The notes beneath the pieces were generated by a model, which saw only the letters and a list, made by a program, of their open reading frames with translations, was not told the DNA's origin and searched no databases. 64,000 nucleotides of DNA from an uncultured Verrucomicrobiales bacterium (GTDB lineage Bacteria > Verrucomicrobiota > Verrucomicrobiia > Verrucomicrobiales > Akkermansiaceae): assembly GCA_949373085.1 (NCBI GenBank), contig CASICJ010000027.1, positions 19,961 to 83,960 of the forward strand, given 5' to 3'. Below, piece after piece: positions 52,045-62,099 of this stretch. Every line of letters begins with the position of its first letter. Positions within the stretch are counted from its first letter, which is position 1. The position numbers and the translations under genes were made by a program.

Positions 52045-55000
52045 TTCTTTTTAGAGACTTGCTCAAAGTATTTTTGGACGAGACCCCGGTAGTCCTCAGG
52101 TATGACTGCGCGGCGGGATCCGCTGACATCTGTCTTAAGAGTCGCTTGGATCTTTTCCCAATCCGCCGCATTGATTCCCAGCTTGGCGAGCTCGGCAGGG
52201 ACACCTTGATTAGCTTGCGCCTGACGAACTCCTTCCTTGGCTTCATCACTAGGGGGAGTCGCTTGATCACTAGGCTCTCCGGGTTGATTCGCCTGAGCTG
52301 GATCACCCGGCTTCCCACCTTTTTTCATATTGGACATCGCTTCGTTAGCTGCATGCTTCAATGCCTCGGCTGCGGCCTGAGCTTGGGCTGCGGCCTGCTG
52401 CTGTTGTCCGGATTGCGCGGAATTTGCAGCTTGCGCACTCTGCTGCAAGGCCTCAGCCATTGCATCTCCTGGAGCTGGAACTTGGTTGGGATTCTCACCT
52501 TGCTCTGCAGCCTGGGAAGCTTTCTGAGCTAACTGTTGAGAAGCGCTTTGAAGTGACTGCTGAGCTTGAGCAAATTTTTGAGCAGCCTGTTGATGCTGTT
52601 GAGAAGCTTGCTGGGCCTGCCCATCTTGCTGCGCTTGCGAAGCCTGGCTTGCATTCTGAGCCCCTTGATTTGCCATCTGGCTTGCCTCATTCAATGGATC
52701 ACCCTCAACCGCTGCAACATCGTCGATCGCTTGAGCTAAATCCGCAGCTCGCTCGCTTTGCATTTCCTGTAGAGAAGCCAGAGCTTCCCCGGCACGACCT
52801 TCCGCAAGATCCTTTAAGGCCTCGGCAATCTCCTCCTGGCGCTCTTGCAAAGAACTCTGGGATTCGGAAACCTCAGCACCCTTAGACAGTTCAGACGCTG
52901 CTGCTTGAGCAGCTTCTGCAGCAGCTTGTGGGTCTCCCTTCATCGCCTCCTCTAACGCATTCTCCGCTTGGGCCAATGCTTCTGGCAGATCATTGGCACG
53001 AGCTTCCTGCATCTTACGAGCTTCACTCAACTCTTGCTGGGTTCCTTCGACGATAGCCTCCTGCTCTCGAGCTAAAGCTTGTTCAAGGGCCCCATTCAAA
53101 CGCTCGGCCTGCATTTTCTCGAGTGCCTTAAGGGCCTCATTGGTATTCCCCTCCGCAAGCTCCTGAAAGGCCTCGGCGAGCGCCTCCTGCTGATTTTGAA
53201 GCGACTCTTGGGACGGCGACGATTCGGTACCCTTAGCCAATTCCTCAGCAGCATTTTGAGCAGCTTCAGCGGCAGCTTTGGCATCAGCCTGCCTTGCCTC
53301 ACTCAAAGCCTCCTGAGCTTGCTCCACTGCTTTGGGAAGAGTCTCAGCACGGGCCTCCTGACCATTCTGGGCGTCACTCAATTCATCCTTCGCCCCCTCA
53401 AGAATATCTTTCTGAGCTTCAGCAAGAGCTTTCGCAACATCATCCGGATTGAGCAAATTCTGAAGTTCTTCGAGGATTGCCTCAGCTCTTTCGGTTTCTC
53501 CATCAGAAAGAGCCTCTAGAGCTTCCGCAACCTTTTCTTGCTTATTTTGCAACGCTTCTTGAGTGGGCGAACCTTCAGCGTTTTTGGCAAGTTCTTCAGC
53601 TGCTTTTTGAGCGGCTTGAGCGGCTTGAGCGGGATTGTTTTTCTGGGCTTCTTCAGCTGCTTCGGTGGCTTCCTCGGCTGCATTAGCCAAATCTTCAGCA
53701 CGACCTTCATTATCACGCTTAGCTTTTGACATTTCTTGTCGGGCTTCATTAGCGGCCTCCAGTTGTTCTTCAGCCAAAGCATTCGCAATCTCACGAAGGT
53801 TAGCCATCTCTTGAATCTCTTTCAAAGCATCTTGGGCTTTCTCGGTATCCCCTTCAGCTAGCGAATCAAAGGCCTCCGAAAGCTTATCCTGCTTTTCCTT
53901 CAACACTTCTTGAGATGGTGATTGATCAGAACTTTCTGCCAATGCATCCGCAACCTTTTTTGCAAACTCTGCCGCTTTCTCGAGCTCCGATTGACGAGCG
54001 TTATTAGTAGCTTCTTGCGCCTCATTGATCGCTTTGTTCAGATCTCCAGCTCTTTCATCTTCTTTATCCCGGCGCGCCTCGGCAAGTTCTTGGCGAGCCT
54101 CAGTCAGAGCATTTTGCTGTTCCTGAGCGAGCGCATTTTTCAGCTGATTGGCATTCATCTTTTGAGGAGCGGGCTCAGCCTGTTCGCTCAATTTTGAAAG
54201 CCCTTCTTGGGCCTTCATTAAGTCTTCGGCCTCATTAGAAAGTTCCATTGCCTGATCTGCCTGTGCCTTCATCGCTGCAGATTTTGCCTCAGGTGATTGA
54301 GCGACCTCTTGCCGAATCTGCTCTTGCATCTGACGCTGCTGATTCTCCCAATCCTGATCTGGAACTTCCTGCGCAGCCTCGCGAGCCAATTCTTCCTGCT
54401 TCTGTGCCATTTCCTGAAGCTTAGCCAAATCATTGGTCTTAGGCTGGTCTTTTTGAATGTCCTGACGCAGCTCCCGAAGATCATTAATCGCCTCTTCACT
54501 TTCACGAAGAGCATTATCGACCTCGGATTTCCGAGCTCCGGGAGTGTCTTGAAGAGGCGCATTTTTAACCGACCTCTTTGCCTCATCAAGTTTGGCCACC
54601 GCTTTCCCTACGTCATCACGCCGATGTTCCTGCACGCTCTGTTTCATCCGTTCGCTGAGATCAGTGAGGTCTTCTTTCGCGTTCTCCAAATTTTCACGAG
54701 CCTCCGCAAGAAGCTCTTCGGCACGCTCGCTGACTTGTTCTTTATTCAGTTGGCTCTTGGCAACTTGCATCTTGTTTCGAGCTTCTTGAACTTTCTTAAT
54801 CGCTTCCTCAACAGCCTTCTTAATATCACTGTCCTGATTGCGTAACTCTTGGCGGACCAGTGACTCGGCGTTCATATCCAGATTGAATTCAAGCCACTCC
54901 GAGAACCCTTTACCTGGACCTGAGAGCCATTCAGGGCGATTATCGCTAACTGCTAGGCGCATCTTAACTTGTTCCGCGCCCTTGTGCTTTGCCACAATAT

Positions 55001-56414
55001 TACTCAGTAAAACCATTGATTCCCCTTCCCAAAGCTTTCCGTTCGCACCATCGATCCGTTCCGGGAGAAGTTCAGTAAGCGTTTCGACAGGCTTACCATT
55101 CACTTCGAGTTCAATTTCGACCTTGGCGATCCCAATCTGCTCAATCGCAGAATAGAGCAGGACCACCTGTTCGGTTGGTTTCACCCGAAACTTTCGTTGA
55201 ATCGGCGTTAAAATTTCTACCTCCGGAGAGGGATCTTCCTCAGCTATGAGTTGAAACTTCGCAGCATCAAGTTCACGGCCCAAACGATGCTTTACCTTCA
55301 TTAAAGCAGCACCTTCAAGTCCTGGTTGCAAAATCGTCCTCCAAGATACGATCGTTCCGCGCGCCGTAGGCTCCAGCTCTATTTCACCCAGCGACCCCGA
55401 ATCAAATAGAACCTCCCCCCGATCAATCGGGGTATCAAAACGCCCTTTTAAGGTTATTTCGGTTCCAGGTAGGGCCTTAATTCCAGTTCCCAGCGAAACC
55501 TCCCGATCTGGCCATTCGGTATAAGGAGGGTATCGCAAGTTCACGGTGGGCTCCAAAAGACGCGGAAGCCGATAAACCTTCACCTCAAAGCGATCGCTCT
55601 CATTTCCGGCCACAAGCGCGGAATATTTAAATCCAGCTTCCGCCGAATGGAGATGATACGAGAAGCGATGAGAACTTCCATCAGAAGAGCTTGGCTCAAG
55701 AGTCTCAGCTGTAAGATCCCCATTTTTTTCAATCACCAACTGCAGAGGCTTTTCCAAATCACCAGTATAGGTAAGATCTATCTGAACTTTATCGCCTTCC
55801 AGAACCTCAAGGTTTCCTGGACTAATATCGAAACGGAAGGCTCCGGCATTTCCCAACTCCGTGAATGGCGAAACTGCACGAGTCAAGAGGCGACTCATCT
55901 CACGCGGCCAAATCGCCACCAAAGCAATAATTGCTACCAAACAGGTCGCCACCGACCACATGGACCGCCGCACGCGACTTCCGGCTACTTCTTCGTTTGG
56001 GTCAACCGTGCCGATATCAGCAGCCGCTTCATTAGAAAGCTCCAAAAGCAACTCGGGAGAAACCCCCTCCGGATGATCAGAAAGCTCTAATGCACTACTA
56101 ATTCTTTCTTGAACCTCCGGATGACGTTCCTCCAACCACCGCGCGAGCTTCACAAGCGAGATCTTGGTCAATAACGATTTTGCGATAAAACAAATCGCAG
56201 CAAGCCCTGCCGCAGCAAGCCACCCAAAGAAAAGCGTGCCCCGCGCCCACGAAGGCAAGGGAGCTAGAAAGAAATCGAGAGCCACGATAGCGAGTAAACC
56301 AATAAGAACCACGCTTGCGGTTTTGAGCAAACCCCGAACGAGCTGAATCCACCTGATCCGCTGACGGAGAGATGTGAGACCTTTGGTAATCTCAGGGGGA
56401 ATCCTAGTTGGCAT
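52041..56414 (-). CDS. Giant DUF4175-like membrane protein with four 117-residue coiled-coil repeats
   Basis: The 1457-residue protein has two N-terminal transmembrane segments (LLKTASVVLIGLLAIVALDFFL; GTLFFGWLAAAGLAAICFIAK) and a third near residue 155. Ig-like/DUF4175-type beta domains follow (about 190-520), then a very long Ala/Glu/Gln-rich alpha-helical region. Residues 753-869, 870-985, 986-1101 and about 1102-1217 are four tandem copies of one 116-117-residue unit (ALAxEQxxALxEARxELxxAR ... SPSQExLxxxQExxAEAxxxLAEGxxxxAxxxLxExQ). A Gln/Ala-rich stretch and a conserved-looking end (EDYRGLVQKYFEQVSKKK) close it. It leads the unit with the toroid and TPR proteins. Function unknown; a large envelope scaffold is likely. 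Confidence 0.8.
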   Translation of the reverse strand: MPTRIPPEITKGLTSLRQRIRWIQLVRGLLKTASVVLIGLLAIVALDFFLAPLPSWARGTLFFGWLAAAGLAAICFIAKSLLTKISLVKLARWLEERHPEVQERISSALELSDHPEGVSPELLLELSNEAAADIGTVDPNEEVAGSRVRRSMWSVATCLVAIIALVAIWPREMSRLLTRAVSPFTELGNAGAFRFDISPGNLEVLEGDKVQIDLTYTGDLEKPLQLVIEKNGDLTAETLEPSSSDGSSHRFSYHLHSAEAGFKYSALVAGNESDRFEVKVYRLPRLLEPTVNLRYPPYTEWPDREVSLGTGIKALPGTEITLKGRFDTPIDRGEVLFDSGSLGEIELEPTARGTIVSWRTILQPGLEGAALMKVKHRLGRELDAAKFQLIAEEDPSPEVEILTPIQRKFRVKPTEQVVLLYSAIEQIGIAKVEIELEVNGKPVETLTELLPERIDGANGKLWEGESMVLLSNIVAKHKGAEQVKMRLAVSDNRPEWLSGPGKGFSEWLEFNLDMNAESLVRQELRNQDSDIKKAVEEAIKKVQEARNKMQVAKSQLNKEQVSERAEELLAEARENLENAKEDLTDLSERMKQSVQEHRRDDVGKAVAKLDEAKRSVKNAPLQDTPGARKSEVDNALRESEEAINDLRELRQDIQKDQPKTNDLAKLQEMAQKQEELAREAAQEVPDQDWENQQRQMQEQIRQEVAQSPEAKSAAMKAQADQAMELSNEAEDLMKAQEGLSKLSEQAEPAPQKMNANQLKNALAQEQQNALTEARQELAEARRDKEDERAGDLNKAINEAQEATNNARQSELEKAAEFAKKVADALAESSDQSPSQEVLKEKQDKLSEAFDSLAEGDTEKAQDALKEIQEMANLREIANALAEEQLEAANEARQEMSKAKRDNEGRAEDLANAAEEATEAAEEAQKNNPAQAAQAAQKAAEELAKNAEGSPTQEALQNKQEKVAEALEALSDGETERAEAILEELQNLLNPDDVAKALAEAQKDILEGAKDELSDAQNGQEARAETLPKAVEQAQEALSEARQADAKAAAEAAQNAAEELAKGTESSPSQESLQNQQEALAEAFQELAEGNTNEALKALEKMQAERLNGALEQALAREQEAIVEGTQQELSEARKMQEARANDLPEALAQAENALEEAMKGDPQAAAEAAQAAASELSKGAEVSESQSSLQERQEEIAEALKDLAEGRAGEALASLQEMQSERAADLAQAIDDVAAVEGDPLNEASQMANQGAQNASQASQAQQDGQAQQASQQHQQAAQKFAQAQQSLQSASQQLAQKASQAAEQGENPNQVPAPGDAMAEALQQSAQAANSAQSGQQQQAAAQAQAAAEALKHAANEAMSNMKKGGKPGDPAQANQPGEPSDQATPPSDEAKEGVRQAQANQGVPAELAKLGINAADWEKIQATLKTDVSGSRRAVIPEDYRGLVQKYFEQVSKKK
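52762..54158 (-). repeat. Four tandem ~350-bp coding repeats
   Basis: Unit starts on the minus strand lie at about 54158, 53807, 53459 and 53110, a regular 348-351 bp period. Units 3 and 4 look most similar; unit 1 is most diverged. They encode coiled-coil repeats of the 1457-residue protein. Confidence 0.75.
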
Positions 56415-56755
56415 GGAACCATTACGCCTTAAAGCAAGCGTGACTTTCGAGGATAAAGTGAGAATTCAACCCTCGCCTGAATTTGCACGAAACGGCCGCA
56501 GCCCTCGAATCTCGCCATTTTTTCCATCCAAACACTTCTCCAAGAGATTAACCTTAAGCTTTCTGAACACAAAAATGCGCATACAACGCTGAGATTGAAG
56601 CGATTAAATTTTGCTCGTCTCGATCACAAATATCTAAAATATCAACTCAGGTCTAATCAAGAACCAATCTTTTTGATAACCAACCACTGAATCCCTAGTA
56701 ACAAATTTAGTGGCAACGAGTGATACTCACGCTGTCACAAAAATCGACAATCTTT
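56415..56755. other. Divergent intergenic region
   Basis: About 340 nt between the giant-protein operon and the PSD1 gene, expected to hold both promoters. No gene or obvious structure seen; the plus ORF at 56374 is a chance frame. Confidence 0.3.
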
Positions 56756-59719
56756 ATGCCGAAATCCGCGTATTTCCTCACTCTCACCGCCCTTCTCTTC
56801 CTCAATGTGTTTGGCGAAAACACCATCTCTTTCGATCGGGATATTCAGCCCATCTTGTCTGAGAATTGCTACTACTGCCATGGAACTGATCCAAAACACC
56901 GCGAAGGAGATCTGCGCCTCGACCTTCGCGAAGATGCCCTCGATGCAGGTGTAATCGTTCCGGGCAAACCTGAGAAGTCAGATCTCGTTGATCGAATCCA
57001 CTCAAAGGATCCGGATAGCCTCATGCCGCCACCGGATTCAAATCGAAAGCTCACGACAGAGCAAAAAAACCTGTTAGCGCGATGGATTAAGGAAGGGGCT
57101 GAATATACCGAACATTGGGCATTTACAAAGCTGCCCAAGGCAACTGGCAAATCGATCGATACCATCGTCTCCAGTCATCTCGCCAAGGAAGGGATCGAGC
57201 TTAAAGTCAAAGCGAAGCCCCATCAACTCCTTCGCCGCCTCACATTCGATCTTACCGGACTTCCGCCAACGCTGGAGCAGATCGAGAGATTTGATCCCAA
57301 AAAACTTGAATCCTTTATCGACGAACTACTCGCCTCACCTGCTTATGGCGAACAAATGGCGACTCCATGGCTTGACCTAGCCCGTTACGCGGACAGTTAC
57401 GGATTCCAGCAGGACAAAAACCGTCGTGTCTGGCCCTATCGTGACTACGTCATTAACGCCTTCACTTCCAACAAACCCTTCGACAAATTCATCCTTGAGC
57501 AAATTGCTGGCGATCTCCTTCCAGATGCCTCCCGCGAGTCCCGCATCGCCACCACCTTCTCGCGCCTGCACCAACAAAAGGTCGAAGGCGGCTCCGTGCC
57601 CGAAGAATTTCGTGTCGAATACGTTGCCGATCGCGTCCACACCTTCGGAACAACCTTCTTGGGACTGACCATGGAATGCTCCCGATGCCACGATCATAAA
57701 TACGATCCCACCACCGCGAAGGACTACTACTCACTGTTTGCCTTCTTCGACGATATTGACGAATCCGGACTCTACTCATACTTCAACTCTGAAGCCACGC
57801 CGCCCCCTGCGATACCCCTTCCGAGTGACGCCCAAGAGCAACAGTTGGCTGAACGAAAAAAAGACATCGCCAGTGCCAGTGCCAAGCTTGAAAAAACGGT
57901 GAAGGATTTTACGCCAGCTCAGATCGACTCGAAAGATCTCCCAAGCCTCAAGCCCCACCAACTTCTCCACCTTTCCTTTGACGATGGCAAAGACAAGGGT
58001 GCCAACAAAGCGGTTCCCGGCAAGATGGGACAGGCCATCAAACTGACCGGAGATGACGCCATTGGAACTAAAGTTGGCGATTTCCATCGCGAGCAACCTT
58101 TCACAGTCTCACTCTGGCTTCAAACGCCCGACCTCAAAGATCGCGCAGTCATTTTTTCACGCTCAAAAGCCTGGCACGATGCCGCCTCACGGGGCTACGA
58201 ACTCCTACTGGTCGATAATCACTTGCAATGGTCGCTCATTCACTTTTGGCCCGGCAACGCCATTTCAATTAAAACCAAAGATCCGGTCGAACCCGGCGAA
58301 TGGGTTCACGTCGCGGTGACTAACGATGGATCCTCATCTGCGCGAGGGATCCAGATCTACATTAATGGGAAACCAGCAAATACCGAAATTAGATATGATA
58401 ATCTAACCCGAGCAATTAAGGGTGGTGGAAATCCGCATATCCGCCTTGGAGAGCGCATGCGCGACCGCGGTTTTAAAGAGGGCTTGATCGATGAATTCCG
58501 CGTCTTTGGACGTAAGCTCTCCGATCAGGAAATCAAAACCCTCCCCGCCTCAGTTGATCCACTCCCCACCCTAATATCAAACTTAGTCATAGACCCTTCT
58601 TACCAGGAGGCTCTCAAGGAACTCCAATCCGCGCGCACTACCTACAATCGCCTCGAGGAATCGATTCCCGAAATCATGGTCATGGAGGAATCCCGGAAGC
58701 CCAAACAAGCATACATTCTCAATCGAGGATCTTACGAGAACCGCGGAAAAGCAGTCGAAGCTGCCTTCCCCGAGTTCCTCCCAAATTTTGGAATGAAGCC
58801 CACTAATCGACTCTCGCTCGCAAAGTGGCTCACTCATCCCGAACATCCGCTCACCTCAAGGGTCATCGTTAATCGCTTCTGGCAATCCCTCTTCGGACGC
58901 GGCCTCGTTGGCACCTCCGAAGACTTCGGAATGCAAGGAGAACGGCCCGAACATCGTGATCTCCTAGACGAACTCTCCGCACGCTTTGTCGCTTCAGGAT
59001 GGAACACGAAAGGTCTCATAAAGGACATCGTGATGTCCCGGGTTTACCAACAAGACTCATTCGCCAACTCACTAGAGTTGGAAAAAGATCCTGAAAACCG
59101 CTTTTTGACTCGCGGCCCTCGCCACCGACTTCTCGCTGAACAAATTCGCGATCAAGCCCTTACTGCCTCCGGACTACTCGTTTCCAAGGTCGGTGGGCCC
59201 TCGGTTCACCCCTACGATCTTGCCGAATCCTTCAAGCCTTCCAAACCGACGGTGGGCGAAGGGCTTTATCGCCGGTCACTGTATACTTACTGGAAACGCA
59301 CCGGCCCCTCACCTGCCATGATGGCATTCGATGCTGTAAAGCGCGATGTCTGCTCTGCAAAACGTGAAACAACTTCAACCCCGCTTCAAGCACTCGTCCT
59401 TCTAAACGGAATTCAATTTATAGAAACCTCGCGCCATCTCGCCGAAAAAACCCTGCAAAAGCACCCCGCTGAAACAAAAGCAGTAATCCAAGAAATGCAC
59501 CTTCGCCTCGCATCAAGGCAGCCTGACGAAAATGAGATCAAAATCCTTTCGGCGATTTTTGAAGAACAGGTTACTCATTTCAAAGCCCATCCCGAAGAAG
59601 CCAAGCGCTTCCTTTCGCAAGGCCACACCAAGTCCAAATCCACCACTCCCGAACTCGCTGCCCTGACCACAGTGGCACAAGCCATCCTCAATCTTTACGA
59701 GGTGAACACCAAGCAGTAA
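56756..59719 (+). CDS. Planctomycete-type cytochrome c / DUF1549 / LamG / DUF1553 protein
   Basis: Large exported protein (987 residues from [20 protein letters not shown] at 56756; the tracked start is 12 codons upstream). It has PSCyt1 with heme motif NCYYCHGTD and [12 protein letters not shown] (about 25-100). DUF1549 follows (about 135-340; [48 protein letters not shown]), then an inserted LamG/concanavalin-like domain (about 400-560). DUF1553 closes it ([34 protein letters not shown]). A DUF1501 protein follows after 5 nt. Such pairs are typical of Planctomycetes/Verrucomicrobia and thought to act in polysaccharide or sulfated-glycan breakdown; the reaction is unknown. Confidence 0.92.
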   Translation: MPKSAYFLTLTALLFLNVFGENTISFDRDIQPILSENCYYCHGTDPKHREGDLRLDLREDALDAGVIVPGKPEKSDLVDRIHSKDPDSLMPPPDSNRKLTTEQKNLLARWIKEGAEYTEHWAFTKLPKATGKSIDTIVSSHLAKEGIELKVKAKPHQLLRRLTFDLTGLPPTLEQIERFDPKKLESFIDELLASPAYGEQMATPWLDLARYADSYGFQQDKNRRVWPYRDYVINAFTSNKPFDKFILEQIAGDLLPDASRESRIATTFSRLHQQKVEGGSVPEEFRVEYVADRVHTFGTTFLGLTMECSRCHDHKYDPTTAKDYYSLFAFFDDIDESGLYSYFNSEATPPPAIPLPSDAQEQQLAERKKDIASASAKLEKTVKDFTPAQIDSKDLPSLKPHQLLHLSFDDGKDKGANKAVPGKMGQAIKLTGDDAIGTKVGDFHREQPFTVSLWLQTPDLKDRAVIFSRSKAWHDAASRGYELLLVDNHLQWSLIHFWPGNAISIKTKDPVEPGEWVHVAVTNDGSSSARGIQIYINGKPANTEIRYDNLTRAIKGGGNPHIRLGERMRDRGFKEGLIDEFRVFGRKLSDQEIKTLPASVDPLPTLISNLVIDPSYQEALKELQSARTTYNRLEESIPEIMVMEESRKPKQAYILNRGSYENRGKAVEAAFPEFLPNFGMKPTNRLSLAKWLTHPEHPLTSRVIVNRFWQSLFGRGLVGTSEDFGMQGERPEHRDLLDELSARFVASGWNTKGLIKDIVMSRVYQQDSFANSLELEKDPENRFLTRGPRHRLLAEQIRDQALTASGLLVSKVGGPSVHPYDLAESFKPSKPTVGEGLYRRSLYTYWKRTGPSPAMMAFDAVKRDVCSAKRETTSTPLQALVLLNGIQFIETSRHLAEKTLQKHPAETKAVIQEMHLRLASRQPDENEIKILSAIFEEQVTHFKAHPEEAKRFLSQGHTKSKSTTPELAALTTVAQAILNLYEVNTKQ

Positions 59720-59724
59720 GCACC

Positions 59725-61176
59725 ATGAACACCCCCCCTCTTCTCAATCGACGTGAGGTCCTCCGGAACTCTGCCCTTGGATTCGGATCCCTTGCTTTAA
59801 CAGATCTTTTGCAAGCCGAAAACTCTTCGCTCACTCCGCGGAAGCTTCCAGCAAAGGCCAAACGTGTCATCTTTCTTTTCCAGTCCGGCGGACCATCACA
59901 GCTGGATCTTTACGACCCTAAACCTCTCCTCAACAAAAAACACGGCGAGCAACTTCCAGATGACGTACGTGGCGGACAACGCCTTTCGACCATGTCGGGA
60001 AACCAGTCCTCAATTCCCCTCGCAGGATCGCCTTTTAAGTTCGCTCGTCACGGCCAATCTGGGCAGTGGTTCTCCGAAATCCTTCCGCACACCGCCAAGA
60101 TTGCAGACGATCTTTGCATCGTGAAAAACATGTACACCGAGGCCATCAATCACGGACCCGGCGTCACCTATTTGCAAACCGGATCGCAACTTGCTGGACG
60201 TCCTTCGATGGGAGCCTGGCTGCAATATGGACTTGGAACTTCCAACAACAACCTTCCGTCTTTCGTTGTTCTCGTCACCAAGAACAAGGGTGGCCAACCC
60301 CTCTTGTCCCGCCTGTGGGGATCCGGTTTTTTACCTTCGGAATATCAAGGCGTCCGCTTTCGGTCCGGCAAGGATCCCGTTCTCTATTTAACCAACCCGG
60401 ATGGCATCTCGGAGAAATCCCGCCGAATGCTCCTTGATCGGCTTGCGGAACTTCACTCGCACCAACATGGGCTCTCACCTGATGGAGCAATTCAAGATCG
60501 CATTAAGCAATATGAGATGGCCTTTAACATGCAATCGAGTGTTCCCGAGGTCGCAAATCTTAAGGAGGAACCCGAGTCGATTTTCGAACTTTATGGCAAG
60601 GAAGCCAAAAACCCCGGCTCGTTTGCCGCGAATTGCCTCATGGCCCGGCGGCTCGCCGAGCGTGGGGTTAAGTTCATTCAACTCTATCATCAAGGCTGGG
60701 ATCAACATGGCGGGCTGAAGGGCGGGATCAGTCATCAGTGCAAGGAAACCGACCAGGCTTCGTCCGCTCTTATTAAGGATCTCAAACAACGGGGAATGCT
60801 CGATGAGACCCTTGTTGTTTGGGGTGGAGAATTCGGAAGAACCAACTATTCTCAGGGTAAAATCAGCGCGAGCGGATTTGGTCGCGACCACCACCCGCGC
60901 TGCTTCTCGCTGTGGATGGCCGGCGGGGGCATCAAGCCCGGAACCTCCTTTGGGAAAACTGACGACTACGGCTACAACATTGTTGATAAGTCAGGCACAC
61001 CCATTTCTCCAGACAAACACAAATACGACAAAAATGCCGTCCATGTCCATGATCTACAGGCTACGATCCTGCACCTTCTTGGTATCGATCACACCGCTCT
61101 AACCTATAAATTTCAGGGGCGCCACTACCGACTTACTGATGTCCATGGTCAAGTGGTAAAGCCGATTTTAGCTTAG
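59725..61176 (+). CDS. DUF1501 (sulfatase-fold) protein, Tat-type signal
   Basis: The 483-residue protein begins NRREVLRNSALGFGSLAL, a twin-arginine-like signal. It continues with the DUF1501 core: KAKRVIFLFQSGGPSQLDLYDPKP, MYTEAINHGPGVTYLQTG, RGVKFIQLYHQGWDQHGG, LVVWGGEFGRTNYSQG and GRDHHPRCFSLWMAGGGIKPG. The fold is alkaline-phosphatase/sulfatase-like, but the substrate is unknown. Tightly linked to the upstream PSD1 gene; its 3' end overlaps the convergent nuclease-family gene by 44 nt. Confidence 0.9.
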   Translation: MNTPPLLNRREVLRNSALGFGSLALTDLLQAENSSLTPRKLPAKAKRVIFLFQSGGPSQLDLYDPKPLLNKKHGEQLPDDVRGGQRLSTMSGNQSSIPLAGSPFKFARHGQSGQWFSEILPHTAKIADDLCIVKNMYTEAINHGPGVTYLQTGSQLAGRPSMGAWLQYGLGTSNNNLPSFVVLVTKNKGGQPLLSRLWGSGFLPSEYQGVRFRSGKDPVLYLTNPDGISEKSRRMLLDRLAELHSHQHGLSPDGAIQDRIKQYEMAFNMQSSVPEVANLKEEPESIFELYGKEAKNPGSFAANCLMARRLAERGVKFIQLYHQGWDQHGGLKGGISHQCKETDQASSALIKDLKQRGMLDETLVVWGGEFGRTNYSQGKISASGFGRDHHPRCFSLWMAGGGIKPGTSFGKTDDYGYNIVDKSGTPISPDKHKYDKNAVHVHDLQATILHLLGIDHTALTYKFQGRHYRLTDVHGQVVKPILA

Positions 61177-61933
61177 TCTTTTTCTCCGCATTTGCGGTGA
61201 TCACGACCGCGATTGGCCGGTGATCCGAAGCGATCCTTTCCGCGATCACCCTATCCTGAAATCGAAAAGCCAGGAGTCCTTTGGCAAAAAAGAAATCAAT
61301 CTCAACTTTCGGTTTTGAGGCCGACCAGGTATTCTTACGACCTTCACGGAGCATCTTCCATCCATTTTCCTCTAGCTTAATGAGCGAATCGCTTTTGGGT
61401 TTGGCGTTAAAATCTCCAGCAAGAATCACCGGATGCTTACGATCCTTCAGGCCTGTCTGTAGAGCCTCAATCTGCTGCACTCGAAGGGGTTCTTTCATCC
61501 AATCATTATGAATACTTATAAAGGAAAATTTACCGGGCCACTTCGGTGACTTCACTACGACCTCCAGGGCAATCCGCGGCTCAGAACCTTTGGGTAGCTT
61601 ATGAACGATTGTCTTTTCAATGGGCAATCGCGAAAGCACTGCCATGCCATATTCACCACCTTGGTAATCCATAAATTCACCAAAGCGTTGCTCCATTTTT
61701 AATATTTTGGCTAACTCTGCAGCTTGATCGACTCCGCCACTGCGCTTACACACCTTATCAACTTCTTGAAGCGCAACAAGATCCGGCTTCTCCGCTGCAA
61801 TCACCTTTGCAATTCGCTCCAAGTCCAACTTTCCATCCATTCCTTCGCCATGGTGGATATTGTAGGCGAACAATCTAAGCTCCTCAGCGAGTAAGGTTGG
61901 TAAAATAAGGGTCAAAATAATAAAAATCTTCAT
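61133..61933 (-). CDS. Exported endonuclease/exonuclease/phosphatase family protein
   Basis: The 266-residue protein has a short signal peptide (MKIFIILTLILPTLLAE) and the EEP motifs: LFAYNIHHGEGMDG, DLVALQEVDKV, VILAGDFNAKPKS, IDFFFAKG and ASDHRPIAVVI. This fold includes nucleases, sphingomyelinases and inositol phosphatases; specificity cannot be assigned. Convergent, overlapping the DUF1501 gene. Confidence 0.85.
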   Translation of the reverse strand: MKIFIILTLILPTLLAEELRLFAYNIHHGEGMDGKLDLERIAKVIAAEKPDLVALQEVDKVCKRSGGVDQAAELAKILKMEQRFGEFMDYQGGEYGMAVLSRLPIEKTIVHKLPKGSEPRIALEVVVKSPKWPGKFSFISIHNDWMKEPLRVQQIEALQTGLKDRKHPVILAGDFNAKPKSDSLIKLEENGWKMLREGRKNTWSASKPKVEIDFFFAKGLLAFRFQDRVIAERIASDHRPIAVVITANAEKKTKLKSALPLDHGHQ

Positions 61934-62099
61934 TTTAGCTCCTACGCTCCTTCAAACCAATCTCTCGCACCCAAGTTTCAAATGAGTCGTTTACGCTGAA
62001 TACAACCCAAAAACAACAAATCCCCCAAAATCCTTATTGATAACTTCGGAAAAGCCTCCAAAAATCGCTTGTCGTCTTAACCGCCCTACCTTAATTCTA

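Noticed and set aside
52361-54845. Several long plus-strand ORFs opposite the 1457-residue gene
   Set aside because: Shadows of Ala/Glu/Gln-rich codons giving Leu/Ser/Phe-rich antisense frames.
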